64,000 nucleotides of DNA from the NCBI GenBank assembly GCA_947495075.1, contig CANLXH010000002.1, positions 372,001-436,000 of the forward strand. The letters run 5' to 3'. A program made the position numbers and the translations under genes. Positions 1 through 9,951 of this stretch are shown in pieces (position 1 is the first letter of the stretch; every line of letters starts with the position of its first letter). The notes under the pieces are model-generated. The model saw only the letters and a program-made list of their open reading frames with translations, did no database searches and was not told the DNA's origin. The stretch is from an uncultured Croceitalea sp. (GTDB lineage: Bacteria; Bacteroidota; Bacteroidia; Flavobacteriales; Flavobacteriaceae).

Positions 1-3000
1 ACTCAGCCCATCCGTATCCACATAGTTGTCGTAATAGTTGACCATGTGCAGTCCACTGTAGCCCGTATTGGGATAGCCCCCGTTATCATAGCTTATGGAT
101 TTGCCATCAATGGTAGTACTTCCCGGACCGACCCATAGATTCCCCGAATGACCGTCCGCAGCTGTTTGAAGGGAGCTTCTCGAAGAACCACTGTTTATCA
201 TCCCCGTATAGGCCACCCTGCCAAAGGCATCATACTTGGTAAAGAGCCACTGGTCATTTGTCCTTAAATTGGCATCCTGGGTCAAAATAGGTTGGTCCAG
301 TTTGTTATATACGATATATTCCCATCCCTTGCCCGGCAGCTTTTTCTCCACCAAGCGGTTACGATGATCGTAGATGTACTGATAACAGAGCTCGTTGAGC
401 TCGGTTGATGATACCCCGTCGGCGGTGCCGACTTTGGGCGGCAGCACATAGGTGAGGTTCCCAAAGTCATCGTATATGTAATAGGTGTCGTGCGCCGTAC
501 CATTATAGGTCCGCTTGAGTACCACGCGCCCTTGTTTGTCCGTGAACTCTTCTGTGGTATAGTCCGTACCACTGGTCCAGTTCTCATCCTTGGTGATGGT
601 CTTATACAAGTCGTTAGCTGGATAGAAGTTACCTGATACTAGATTAGGTAGCTCTGTATTACCAGAGGTAAAGCTCACCTCAAAATAAGGGACTTCATTA
701 GCGGTATTTGTTTTATAGTCGAACTTGATCTCATGGCCGCTGCCCAGCTTCCAGTCCTTGCCAGGGGCCGCCTGTCTCAATGGCCTGTTCAGAGGCGAGG
801 CCTCGAACTCAGTCTCACTGTAGGGATTGGCCTCCGATGTGGTCATCCCCACAAAGTCATCGGCGTACCTGGCCATATGGTAGGCCTTTGTTGTACTTTC
901 TATATCACCCGTCCTATGGCTGCCCAGGTTGCCGATCCCCGGTACATAGGGCATCCACTCTCTGTCCTGCCTGCCGTATTGGTCATAGCCCACATGGGTG
1001 ACGATGTCCCTGGCATCGTTGGCATTGAACAGCTCCGAGAGGGGCCGCTCGCTCCCGTCCACCACCTCGAGAATCGGGCCGTAGAAGTACTGCCGTACGT
1101 TCACATTGGCACTGTAGTAAAGGTAGCTCCTAAAGCGTGAGGTGGTCGTATCGCTCCTCCATTTGTACTCCGTCCCATCGATGACCTTGTTGCCCTGCAT
1201 GTCATAGACCCCGCTGACCCCGGTGTCCGTACTGTCGTGGGTGTACGGGTGCACGATCCCGACCATTAGGTACCACTCCTCCAGTTGGGGCAGGTCCCCG
1301 TACCAGAAGTAGGGGTTGTTGTTGACCCCACCACTTAGGTTGTCCACGTTCTGTGTGCCGTGGTAGGTGTTCCCGTTCTGGGAGTGGTTGCGCCTCACCC
1401 ATACGGTGTACCTATAGGTCTTTGTCCTGTCCACGTTGAAGTAGTCCGTGTTCCAACCTCCATCGGAACCGCTGTCGGGCTCGTTGCCACATTCCCATAT
1501 CAGGGACGTCCCTCCAAAGGGGTCAGGGCCATAGATCCGCTTGTTCTCCACCGTGGCACCGTTCTGGTTGAAAAAGGGGGTGCTTCCGCTTCCCGCCGAC
1601 CAGTCCATGGTCCATCCGGGGGCGGTGTTGGGCAATGTCGATCCCATTCCCGTTCCGGAGGCCCTTACGGCCACTTGTTGCATCGGCCTGCCCAATCCGT
1701 CGTGGTAGGACAGGTTCTCTATGGTCTTGGTCGCGTTCTCGTCCTGGTACACCTTGGTACGGACGTAGTTCTCGTCGCTCGGGGCTATGTTGTAACTGGG
1801 ACAGCCGTTGCCCTCCCCTGCTTCCTCGGGGCAGGGGTCCGTGCTGTTCGTCGCATAGCCCAGGGGCATGAAACTGGCATAGATGGTACTGTTCCCGTCC
1901 CCATGGCCGTCCCCGTCCATGTCACTGTAATAGGTCTGGGGGGCAAGGTTGGTGATCATTATTGTACTGTCGTCGTGGTCCGCACTGTTGGACACGTATC
2001 CCGAGGGCTGACCACAGGCCGAGGTCGATGTGGCAGGGTCCCCCTGTCCGTCCCCGTCCGTGTCCGCGTACCAGGTGCCGGGCTGGTTTACCGTATAGCT
2101 TACCGTCCTTGTTGGGCCCCAACAGTTGCCACTGTTGGATTTGCCCCTTAGGTAGTATGTCGTGCCACTGGTCATCGTTATGGTACTGTTTGAGTTGGAG
2201 GTGCTCGTACCTCCAGAGCTGGATTGCCAGTACCAGGTGGTACCGCTCGGGGGGGTGCCCCTGGTGAGCACCGTGCTCCCACAGTTGTTCGTTATACTGG
2301 GGGTCGATGGGGTAGGCACCTGTCCGGTCACCGTTACCTTGATGCTGCCCGTGTACTTGGTCTGGCCACAGGAGATCGCCCTTCTGCGGTACCATCTTGA
2401 GATGTTGAGCCCACCGGGAGGATTGTACGTTGTCGATGTCCCTCCGCTGCCGATATTCGTCCAACCGCTGCTGCCATTGTCCGAGTACTGCCATTGGTAG
2501 GCATAGCTCCCGTTACCCCCTGAGGCCGAGGCCGTAGTGTTCAGAAGGCCCGGGTTACCATTATAGCATACCGTCTGGGTTCCGTTGATACTGCCTGCCG
2601 ATAGGTTCGGCTGTACCGTTACCTTTACGCTGCCCGTGTACTTGGTCTGCCCACAGGAGATCACCCGCCTGCGGTACCATCTTGAGGCATTGAGCCCTCC
2701 CGGTGGGTTGTAGGTTGTCGAGGTCCCCCCGCTGATATTGCTCCAGCCACTGCTGCCATTGTTCGAGTACTGCCATTGGTAGGCGTAGCTCCCGTTTCCG
2801 CCGGAGGGGGATGAGCTGTTGCCCAAAGTGCTCGGGTTGCCACTGTAGCAGACCGTTTGGGTCCCACCGATGCTACCGGCCGAAAGGTTGGGCTGTACCG
2901 TTACCTTTATACTAGAGGTGTACTTGTACTGTCCAGAACAGGAATATACCCGCCTGCGGTACCATCTGGTAGCGGTCTGGTTCCCAGGGGGGTTATAGGT

Positions 3001-3768
3001 GCTCGATGTGGCATTGCCTATATTGCTCCAGGAACTGTTGTTGGAGGATATCTGCCATTGGTACACGTATCCGCCACTGCCGCCAGAGGGACTGGAACCG
3101 TTGCCCAGGGTGCTCGGGTTTCCGGCATAACAGACCGTTTGGGTACCGTTGATGGTCCCTGCCGCAAAATTTACAATCGATACATAACGGGACCCTGAAC
3201 CTGAACTCCAGGTACCACTGCTATTTCTTGCCCTGATATAATAGGTTCCACTACCTTGATTAGCGGTATACGTACTTCCCAATCCAAGGGAGGTACTGGT
3301 TCCACTGGCATTTTTCCCTTGCCAGTACCAGGTCACCCCACTTGATGGGGTGCCGCTACGGGTCAGGGTAGCCTGTCCACAGTTAATATTACTGGCTGTT
3401 GGGTTTCCTGGATTGGTCGGGATATCAGCCGCTACTGTAACAGTAATTGTAGTACTGTAAAAACCAAAAAAAGAATCTACCGAAAAAGCTTCTATGGAAG
3501 CCACCCCCGAACTATTAAATTTAATAGAGGCGGAATAGGTATTGCCCGAAATCACCTGAGCATTGGAAGAGGGGGTCCAGGTAGTACTGATAAGGTTGGA
3601 CACCCCTGAAATACTATAGAATTTTGTGTCTCCTGCCGTAGCTGTTGTCGGTCCTGAGATACTGGTGTCTCCGCCACCGCCACCGCCAAATTGAGCATGG
3701 AGGGAAGTACCTGTTAAAAGTATCATCATAAACCCTATAACGAATAGTAGTTCAATATTTTTTTTCAT
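1..3768 (-). CDS. Rhs/YD-repeat protein, copy A (3' end outside window)
   Basis: The frame stays open for 1256 codons from ATG 3768 to the window edge. The product begins with a signal peptide ending around LHAQ and a run of glycines. Three Ig-like units of about 94 aa follow (roughly residues 200-480, each with a QTVCY...GNP motif and a WYRRR motif), then two thrombospondin-3-like DxDGDG calcium-binding segments (about 570-640). The rest is a DUF6443-type region (LGRPMQQ) and the start of the YD-repeat core (YDxxGNLTYVLPPK). It is homologous along its length to the complete gene at 24768-30743. It is the third gene of a module: partner gene, small secreted gene, Rhs gene. GC content is strikingly high across about 1-3180 compared with the AT-rich N-terminal coding part and the neighbours. 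The RHS core end and any toxin tip lie outside the window. Confidence 0.9.
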   Translation of the reverse strand, partial: MKKNIELLFVIGFMMILLTGTSLHAQFGGGGGGDTSISGPTTATAGDTKFYSISGVSNLISTTWTPSSNAQVISGNTYSASIKFNSSGVASIEAFSVDSFFGFYSTTITVTVAADIPTNPGNPTASNINCGQATLTRSGTPSSGVTWYWQGKNASGTSTSLGLGSTYTANQGSGTYYIRARNSSGTWSSGSGSRYVSIVNFAAGTINGTQTVCYAGNPSTLGNGSSPSGGSGGYVYQWQISSNNSSWSNIGNATSSTYNPPGNQTATRWYRRRVYSCSGQYKYTSSIKVTVQPNLSAGSIGGTQTVCYSGNPSTLGNSSSPSGGNGSYAYQWQYSNNGSSGWSNISGGTSTTYNPPGGLNASRWYRRRVISCGQTKYTGSVKVTVQPNLSAGSINGTQTVCYNGNPGLLNTTASASGGNGSYAYQWQYSDNGSSGWTNIGSGGTSTTYNPPGGLNISRWYRRRAISCGQTKYTGSIKVTVTGQVPTPSTPSITNNCGSTVLTRGTPPSGTTWYWQSSSGGTSTSNSNSTITMTSGTTYYLRGKSNSGNCWGPTRTVSYTVNQPGTWYADTDGDGQGDPATSTSACGQPSGYVSNSADHDDSTIMITNLAPQTYYSDMDGDGHGDGNSTIYASFMPLGYATNSTDPCPEEAGEGNGCPSYNIAPSDENYVRTKVYQDENATKTIENLSYHDGLGRPMQQVAVRASGTGMGSTLPNTAPGWTMDWSAGSGSTPFFNQNGATVENKRIYGPDPFGGTSLIWECGNEPDSGSDGGWNTDYFNVDRTKTYRYTVWVRRNHSQNGNTYHGTQNVDNLSGGVNNNPYFWYGDLPQLEEWYLMVGIVHPYTHDSTDTGVSGVYDMQGNKVIDGTEYKWRSDTTTSRFRSYLYYSANVNVRQYFYGPILEVVDGSERPLSELFNANDARDIVTHVGYDQYGRQDREWMPYVPGIGNLGSHRTGDIESTTKAYHMARYADDFVGMTTSEANPYSETEFEASPLNRPLRQAAPGKDWKLGSGHEIKFDYKTNTANEVPYFEVSFTSGNTELPNLVSGNFYPANDLYKTITKDENWTSGTDYTTEEFTDKQGRVVLKRTYNGTAHDTYYIYDDFGNLTYVLPPKVGTADGVSSTELNELCYQYIYDHRNRLVEKKLPGKGWEYIVYNKLDQPILTQDANLRTNDQWLFTKYDAFGRVAYTGMINSGSSRSSLQTAADGHSGNLWVGPGSTTIDGKSISYDNGGYPNTGYSGLHMVNYYDNYVDTDGLS

Positions 3769-3779
3769 CTTTTAAGGGT

Positions 3780-4241
3780 TTAGAGTTTAACAAAATGACG
3801 CTCTTTGATAATGCCTTTAAAACCCTTTGAAACTATGGGGATAAGTACAAGGCGATTGTTTTCAAGGGCTCCTATCTGCTGATAAGACACATTGCCTTGT
3901 GGGTCGGTGAGGCTAATTTCCCCTGATGGGGTGAGCTTCCAGTTTCCGCTTGCCCCTCTGCCATCGGACAAGATCACCTTATAGGCCCCATCACTGCCAA
4001 AGAACACCTTACGTCCTATATAGGCACTAAGGAGTTGTGTTTTTAGTTGTGGAACAGTATCCATATGGGCCCGGGTGGCTGGCTCTATTGTAGCGAAGGA
4101 AGTGGCATCATCAAAAAGCCAGGTACCTGTTAATTGCTCAAAAACAGTGGTTTGTGCTTGTGTTAGATTACTACATAACATTATAAAAAACATACCAATG
4201 CCCAGCAGTACTTTTTTTGCATGTCCTATATCGTTTTTCAT
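3780..4241 (-). CDS. Small secreted lipocalin-like protein of the Rhs module, copy A
   Basis: A 153-aa protein with an N-terminal signal peptide (hydrophobic stretch ending LTQAQ). The body is predicted to be mostly beta: GTWLFDD, then SAYIGRKVFF, then a GNWKL segment. It is clearly homologous to the 151-aa product at 24302-24757 (shared GxW, QLKxQ, SAYIG and WKL motifs), which sits in the same place in the second module. A longer start at 4298 would overlap the upstream gene; ATG 4241 leaves a 4-nt gap and matches the paralogue in length, so I chose it. The function is unknown. Its place between two Rhs-type genes suggests a secreted accessory or chaperone role, which is inference. Confidence 0.8.
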   Translation of the reverse strand: MKNDIGHAKKVLLGIGMFFIMLCSNLTQAQTTVFEQLTGTWLFDDATSFATIEPATRAHMDTVPQLKTQLLSAYIGRKVFFGSDGAYKVILSDGRGASGNWKLTPSGEISLTDPQGNVSYQQIGALENNRLVLIPIVSKGFKGIIKERHFVKL

Positions 4242-4245
4242 GGCT

Positions 4246-7200
4246 CTATTGGTTTTTATAGTGATAGATGTTTTCCGAAAGGATATTATTACCAGCATCT
4301 TTTACCCATTTAAGACGGTTAAACTCGTCATATTCATAACTCATCGTATAACCACTTGGATCCGTCATACTGGTTACTCCAATCAATGGATCGTAGGTAT
4401 ACGTACTTATCAAAGCATTGGGAAACTGGCTTCTTAGATTATTTAAAGCAGTCTTTAATACCGTTTCAGTATCATTTATTGATATGTTTTGAAGGTTGGT
4501 TATTGTACTGGTAGGAATGGAAGAATAATCTAGGTTCTCTAGCTTAGCGATAGGGTACTTATTATTATAACCCCATATATAAGAAATAAAAGGGCCGTTT
4601 TCCTGGCTTACCTTTAGTACATTTCCAAGGTTGTCATATTGATGGTAGACAATCCTATTCTCCATAGACATAGTGCCTTTTTTGGATTTTATGATATTTG
4701 GTAAGGTGAGTCCATTTGCACCTGTTTCAAAAAGCGTTCTGGAAATCATTTCCTCACCATCGCTAATCCTGTGTATCTGTATAGGAACACCTATTCTATG
4801 TGCCTGATCATATCTAAGTTTATTGATTTCGGTTATTTGAGCAGAAGTTAGACCCTCACTGGGAAGGTTGTCAACATCATCAGGGTAGTACCATTTTCCT
4901 ATTTGTAACTTATTATTGCTCCCAACAGTTTCTGTTTTGGTTCTTTGTAAATGGGCCAGGTTTTCATAAAAATAGTTTTGCGTTTGAGAAACCTGTGTGG
5001 GGAGGTAACTAATGGTTTGTCTTGAAACCGGTTTTACCCAGGCACTGGTGATATAATATACATCCCATAAAAAAGTGGCATTGGTCAAAGGTTCTTCATT
5101 TCTTGTTTGCTTAAAGATTATTCCCGCAGCTAATTTGTCACCGCCGTAAGATTCTGATGAAGCACTTATAAAACTAGTGTCAAAATCATAATTATTGATT
5201 TCTTCTTGGACTTTCGCATTGTTGGCATCGTATGACGTTTTATTGAGGAGCAATCCTCTTTTCCACGAATAAGATATGGGAGGTACATTTGGAAATCTAA
5301 GCCCTGTACCTGCATAAATATCAGGGTCATTGGTAAATGTGTAAACATTTTTACCGTTTTCGGCTTCACTTTTATTGATTTCCATTATCTTGGAATACCC
5401 AACAGAATTCCCTAAGGCCGTAGATAGTGGGTAAATACTGGAATGTCCCCTAGCTATATAAGAACAGGTAGACAGATTCTGCGGGTCTGGCTCAATAATA
5501 GAATAGTAAAATTGAGGTATTCCCTGTAGGTATCCTGAAGATTGGGTTGAATTTTCTAAAGTGTATTCGTAAAGTTTTTCTTCGTAATCAATTCCATCAA
5601 AATTCTTGACTTTTTGAATCCTTAGCCCTCCTGTTAATTTATTGTGTGGAGCTATTGGCTGTTCCGTATGCCATTTTAGTTTAGCAGTAAAAAGGCAACT
5701 GGGACCATCTACTTCAAATACCAAGGTATAATTCCCAGCTGTTAAGTTTAAACTCTGTGTTCCAGAAGAGACAAAACGTCCTACTTCTTGTTGATTGCTA
5801 TTGAATATTTTGGCAATGGCACCATTTTCCAAGAAAAATTGATCAGGTGGATTACCGCATTGATTGTTTATTTCTATTTCAATGTTTTGATAACTGCTCT
5901 GAATAGTAAATGGATACTGATTCTGATTGGTGTTATCAAAATCGGCATATCTTGTGAATCCGCCAGTAGCATACTCGGTTGTGGTTTGGGTTTCATAATA
6001 ATCATTCGATTCGTAAAAGAATTCAGAAGATCCTTTGGTAGGATAGGTAATTTTGGTCAGAATATTTGCCTGGCCATGAAGGCTGCTCACATTACGGTCC
6101 GCTCCAGGTATTAATTGCCCCGCTACATAGATTTGAGGCAGTATTGTCGTATTATTATCCTCACCATTGTAGTGCCCCCATAAATCTTGTGCATAACTAA
6201 AGCGAGGGGGTAGGTTTACAGTTTCATTATATTGAAAGGTATGTTTTTTTGTGCTGTTTGTTTCAATAAGTTCTACCAATTTCAACCTATTATCATCTTC
6301 TGATGAAGTACCGGAAGGCCCAAAATAATTATAGATCATCTCAAATGATTTAATTGTTTTGGACCCATTTGAGACTGTTATCCTTCTGAGTGCGTGATTT
6401 CCAGAAAAATCCTGACGTATGTTAGACCCGTTTATAGGATAGGATGGATCATCTGAATATGTGAACTGGACTTCACCATTTGTGAAAGTAATCTTGTCCA
6501 GGACAGATTCTGTATGAATCATATTTTTAATACAATCTTCTGGTGCTTTTACTGGGCAACCAAATAAAGAACCGTACCTATGGTAATCCGTAACATCTTC
6601 GGATAATATATATTCATAATTAAAGTTCCTATAATGAAAATCAATCTCTTCTCCTGTATACGTAGTTATTTTACTAAGTTTCCAACTGGTAGCAATATTA
6701 TTATCGTAGAAGTTAGATAAGCCCCCAGCACCACAAGCAGAATAAATTCTTGATATTCCCGTAGCTTGAAAGAAAAAAGTGTTTCCCATTTCATCTATAA
6801 TAGTAAATTGGGAGATGGGGTTATTAGTTGTTAATTTAATAGCATCTTTGGGGATTAAATGGATTTGACGGTTCTGGTCAAAAATAAATTTTCCTGATTT
6901 TCCTAAAAAATTATATTGGAATGTATCGGGTTCTGAATCTGCATCTCCAGCAATTACATCTTTGGCATATTTATAATCATCAAAATTACTATGATTATTT
7001 GGGTCGAATGATCCATCTATAACAGGTCTGGGCTCGGATGTTATAAAATCTTTAATACCTGCGACCGATCTTGAAATGACCCCTTCTGCTTTTAAGGACC
7101 AACCCAAACCTACCCTGGATGCTTTCTCATCTACTTTAATTCCAGAGGGATGATAACTTAAACTGATTGGTACCGTAAGTCCGGTTTGGGTTTGGATTTG

Positions 7201-7389
7201 ATATAAAGAAATATCAATATTGGCAGTACCCGTATAATAACCGATGGGGATATCTCCATATTTCTCCAATTGTTGTACATCCGGAGCTGGTGGGATGATT
7301 TTAGGCAGTTCGTATTTTATTTCCTCTTGCTGTTGGCTCAACAATTGCCAAGTACAAAATAATAGCAGAATAAAAATTGTGTTTTTCAT
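4246..7389 (-). CDS. Secreted YD-repeat partner protein of the Rhs module, copy A
   Basis: A 1047-aa protein with a signal peptide (MKNTIFILLLFCTW...LLSQ). It has an N-terminal domain with the bacteroidotal Rhs-partner signature (IPIGYYTGTANIDISLY, then VPISLSYHPSGIKVDE and RVGLGWSL) and ends in YD repeats (YTYDPLIGVTSMTDPSGY, YEYDEFNRL). The N-terminal block resembles the SpvB/TcB-like start of two-part Rhs/Tc systems. It is homologous to the 1128-aa product at 20911-24297. It is the first gene of a tightly packed minus-strand operon (4-nt gap to the next gene). I infer that it forms the shell or scaffold with the Rhs protein; no enzymatic motif is visible. Confidence 0.85.
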   Translation of the reverse strand: MKNTIFILLLFCTWQLLSQQQEEIKYELPKIIPPAPDVQQLEKYGDIPIGYYTGTANIDISLYQIQTQTGLTVPISLSYHPSGIKVDEKASRVGLGWSLKAEGVISRSVAGIKDFITSEPRPVIDGSFDPNNHSNFDDYKYAKDVIAGDADSEPDTFQYNFLGKSGKFIFDQNRQIHLIPKDAIKLTTNNPISQFTIIDEMGNTFFFQATGISRIYSACGAGGLSNFYDNNIATSWKLSKITTYTGEEIDFHYRNFNYEYILSEDVTDYHRYGSLFGCPVKAPEDCIKNMIHTESVLDKITFTNGEVQFTYSDDPSYPINGSNIRQDFSGNHALRRITVSNGSKTIKSFEMIYNYFGPSGTSSEDDNRLKLVELIETNSTKKHTFQYNETVNLPPRFSYAQDLWGHYNGEDNNTTILPQIYVAGQLIPGADRNVSSLHGQANILTKITYPTKGSSEFFYESNDYYETQTTTEYATGGFTRYADFDNTNQNQYPFTIQSSYQNIEIEINNQCGNPPDQFFLENGAIAKIFNSNQQEVGRFVSSGTQSLNLTAGNYTLVFEVDGPSCLFTAKLKWHTEQPIAPHNKLTGGLRIQKVKNFDGIDYEEKLYEYTLENSTQSSGYLQGIPQFYYSIIEPDPQNLSTCSYIARGHSSIYPLSTALGNSVGYSKIMEINKSEAENGKNVYTFTNDPDIYAGTGLRFPNVPPISYSWKRGLLLNKTSYDANNAKVQEEINNYDFDTSFISASSESYGGDKLAAGIIFKQTRNEEPLTNATFLWDVYYITSAWVKPVSRQTISYLPTQVSQTQNYFYENLAHLQRTKTETVGSNNKLQIGKWYYPDDVDNLPSEGLTSAQITEINKLRYDQAHRIGVPIQIHRISDGEEMISRTLFETGANGLTLPNIIKSKKGTMSMENRIVYHQYDNLGNVLKVSQENGPFISYIWGYNNKYPIAKLENLDYSSIPTSTITNLQNISINDTETVLKTALNNLRSQFPNALISTYTYDPLIGVTSMTDPSGYTMSYEYDEFNRLKWVKDAGNNILSENIYHYKNQ

Positions 7390-8387
7390 AATGAGGTATT
7401 TGCTTATATTTTTTAGAGTAAAAGTTATTGGTTTAGTATGTTAAAGGTTTTTGGGCCAAAGTTCTTCACCAAAATGGTCTTTGCATATGTATTAAACGGC
7501 ATGGGCAACAGTGTTTATGGGTTTGCATTGAGAGTTGAAAGGATGGATTCCCATCCTCACGTGTAAAAAATTAATTAAAAAACAGCTCTTTCCATTACAC
7601 GAAAACCACAAAATTTCTATGGTTTTCGTATGAGTCAAATTACCGTATCTCTAATTAATTGATTGTTAAATTGTTGTTATGGCAAAAAAGTAATGGTTTT
7701 GTTGATAAAAATTTATTTTTTGTGTCCGACTTAATGAAATGATGCCAAATCTTAAGAGTTTTCCTTCATCTTTTGACCAATATCCAATCAGAAATCTTTT
7801 TTTGTGCCTTGTTGATAAGAGGATTCAGTGCAATAAATATTTATATTTTATTGATTATGATGTTGTCATAAAGTTTACCCCATCCAGACCCCTACTGTCA
7901 AAATCCTTAAGGTATGTTCTTGTTGTTTTGATGGAACCGTGACCTTTTGATGGTTCTTATTCTAATGCCGTTATTGTGCCATTTTTTGCTCAAGTTGAAC
8001 CAATAAAAACAGAAACAATTCGGGAACAGAGAAAGTAAACTCCTTATAAGTTTCTGATTGTTAAGAAATAAAATGACAGGTGTCCGTTCTACTACCAATG
8101 AAACTTTGAAAAAGATAACGCCTTATATTATCCAAACTTATGTGTAGTTGCATAACTATAATCCAGGTTCATTTCTAAAGGAACATCTCGATGAATAAAA
8201 TTTGTTAAATCAAATTGATTAAAAATTCAACTATAATTTTAAATGATTTAATCGTATTTGGTTACATTTACTTTGACGGAATAAAAATCACCAAAAAAGT
8301 TCACAAATCGTCAACATTGAAAATTGCAAATAGCTGAAAGCCCATTAAATGTAGTGGTCAAAGAAAAAGGTTCGATTCTTGCCGGGG
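7390..8387. other. Intergenic region, about 1 kb, no convincing gene
   Basis: AT-rich, with only short overlapping open frames lacking family motifs. It holds a perfect 10-bp inverted repeat (ACGAAAACCA at 7599-7608 and its complement at 7620-7629). Near 8370-8392 there is a stretch resembling the T-arm and acceptor end of a tRNA (GGTTCGATT then GCCGGGGCTA) without the rest of a tRNA. The promoter of the downstream Rhs module must lie in its left part, but I could not pin it. Confidence 0.5.
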
Positions 8388-8801
8388 CTACATAGCAGAA
8401 GATTCTTTTTTGATCTTAACGGAAAATATTTTATCTAAACTAGTTCTGGAAAGCGGCTTATCCATGTACCCTTCAATTAAAGGGTTTTCTTTTGCGATTG
8501 CTCTATCTTTTGAGTTAGAAAAAGCTGATAAAATGTAAATCTCTGGTTTACGTTTCCCTGTTGCAAGACGTTGGAGGTTATCTAAAAATTCCCATCCATC
8601 CATATCTCCCATTACCAGGTCAAGAAAGATAATATCAGGAAGTTCTTCGTTTGCAGCTATTAAATTAGAAAGCATTGCCAATCCTTCTTCAGCATTGGCA
8701 CAAGTAGAAATAGAAAAGGTTTCACCATATTGTTCTATACAATAACGCGTGGCGAATTGTGAGACTAAGTCATCATCAATAATACAGATGTTACGTTGCA
8801 T
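8388..8801 (-). CDS. Single-domain response regulator (CheY-like receiver)
   Basis: A stand-alone receiver domain of about 137 aa. The acidic pocket is in IIDDD near the N-terminus, the phospho-acceptor Asp is in IIFLDLVMGDMDGWEF, the Ser/Thr switch is in ILSAF, and the conserved Lys is in MDKPLS. There is no output domain, so it must act through a partner protein, as CheY/Spo0F-type regulators do. ATG 8801 gives MQRNICIIDDD, a normal distance to the acidic pair; an upstream ATG at 8834 would add 11 residues. No histidine kinase is adjacent, so the partner is unknown. Confidence 0.88.
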   Translation of the reverse strand: MQRNICIIDDDLVSQFATRYCIEQYGETFSISTCANAEEGLAMLSNLIAANEELPDIIFLDLVMGDMDGWEFLDNLQRLATGKRKPEIYILSAFSNSKDRAIAKENPLIEGYMDKPLSRTSLDKIFSVKIKKESSAM

Positions 8802-8948
8802 AAGTTTTTGTTCGACGATTTGGGGAACCATCATTCAACTTACAAAGCTAAACTGATACTTTTATTAATTTACTAAATACTCGTTTTCTGGTCCAAAAGT
8901 TCCCATGTATGGCGAAAATACTTTCTATAGAACTTTAAATTTTAAAAT

Positions 8949-9362
8949 TTAGTGTGGCAATCGGTTTTTAAACAGACCATAGCAAAAAGTGCCCAATAAT
9001 GCCCCGAATATCACCACAAGAATAGGTAAAAACCCAGCTCCCAATAAGGTATACATCGGTCCTGGACATGCTCCTGCCAGTCCCCAACCAAGCCCAAACA
9101 ACGTTCCGCCTATTGCATATCGAGCAAAAGATCTGTCTTTGTCCGCAATCCTAATCTTTTCTCCATCGATTGATTTTATCGCTCTTTTTTTTATCCATTG
9201 CGTAAAAATAACACCCAAAAATAAGGCTGAACCTATTATTCCGTACATATGAAAAGCATCGAATCTAAACATCTCATAGATCCTAAACCATGAAGCAGCC
9301 TCAGATTTAAACATTACAATGCCAAAAAATACACCAATAATCAAATAAACTAGACTCCTCAT
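8949..9362 (-). CDS. YeeE/YedE-family sulfur-compound transporter, second half
   Basis: A 137-aa membrane protein with about four hydrophobic segments and the family motif GLGWGLAGACPGPMYTLLG, including the conserved Cys. In this family half-size proteins pair to make a thiosulfate-type or other sulfur-compound channel. It follows the first half at 9364-9924 with one base between stop and ATG. A TTG start at 9371 is also possible. It is the last gene of the minus-strand sulfur operon. Confidence 0.9.
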   Translation of the reverse strand: MRSLVYLIIGVFFGIVMFKSEAASWFRIYEMFRFDAFHMYGIIGSALFLGVIFTQWIKKRAIKSIDGEKIRIADKDRSFARYAIGGTLFGLGWGLAGACPGPMYTLLGAGFLPILVVIFGALLGTFCYGLFKNRLPH

Positions 9363-9363
9363 A

Positions 9364-9924
9364 CTATCCAAAAATTAAAGGAAAAATAAAATGTACCATT
9401 ACCAATCCTCCTACAAAAAAACCAACAACGGCTATTAATGAGGGTAATTGTAAATTACTCAACCCAGAAATTGCATGACCAGAAGTACAACCACCTGCAT
9501 AACGTGCTCCAAAACCTACTAAAAAGCCTCCAAGAAGTAATAACAAAAGGGTTTTAAGATTTAAAAATGCTTCTTGTCCAAATAAAAGAGCAGGCATATA
9601 AGCATCTCCACCATCTACAATACCGAGTTTCTGCAAAGCTGCTATCGTGTCTTGATTAATGGCAACACTTGTATCTGCTGTCAAAAAATTAACAGCTACG
9701 AACCCTCCAACAACGGCTCCTATGGCTACAATAAGATTCCATCTTTGTGCCTTCCAATCAAATCTAAAAAAGTCTGCGAACTTTCCTGCTCCACTAATAG
9801 TGCAAAGCGTTCTTAGGTTAGAAGACATTCCAAAATGTTTACCCACCAACAGCAATAATGCCATAATCAGGGCAATTAGTGGCCCAGATACAAACCAAGG
9901 CCATGGTTCTAATATTTTTTCCAT
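9364..9924 (-). CDS. YeeE/YedE-family sulfur-compound transporter, first half
   Basis: A 186-aa inner-membrane protein with about five hydrophobic segments and the signature GARYAGGCTSGHAISGLSNL, where the Cys is the expected sulfur-relay residue. It pairs with the 137-aa half directly downstream. It lies behind a rhodanese lipoprotein and a metallo-beta-lactamase/rhodanese enzyme, which fits uptake or movement of thiosulfate or sulfane sulfur feeding those enzymes. Confidence 0.92.
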   Translation of the reverse strand: MEKILEPWPWFVSGPLIALIMALLLLVGKHFGMSSNLRTLCTISGAGKFADFFRFDWKAQRWNLIVAIGAVVGGFVAVNFLTADTSVAINQDTIAALQKLGIVDGGDAYMPALLFGQEAFLNLKTLLLLLLGGFLVGFGARYAGGCTSGHAISGLSNLQLPSLIAVVGFFVGGLVMVHFIFPLIFG

Positions 9925-9951
9925 TATTAAAAATTTAAAAAAGAGGTAATG

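Noticed and set aside
282-3198. Several open frames of 60-260 codons on the plus strand and in other minus-strand frames opposite rhs copy A
   Set aside because: They lie within the GC-rich rhs coding frame, where stops are rare in every frame. They show no family motifs, signals or conserved starts, while the rhs frame is homologous to the complete paralogue.
7739-8098. Two overlapping opposite-strand frames of 67 and 63 codons in the intergenic region
   Set aside because: No recognisable domain, signal or start context, and low-complexity AT-rich composition.
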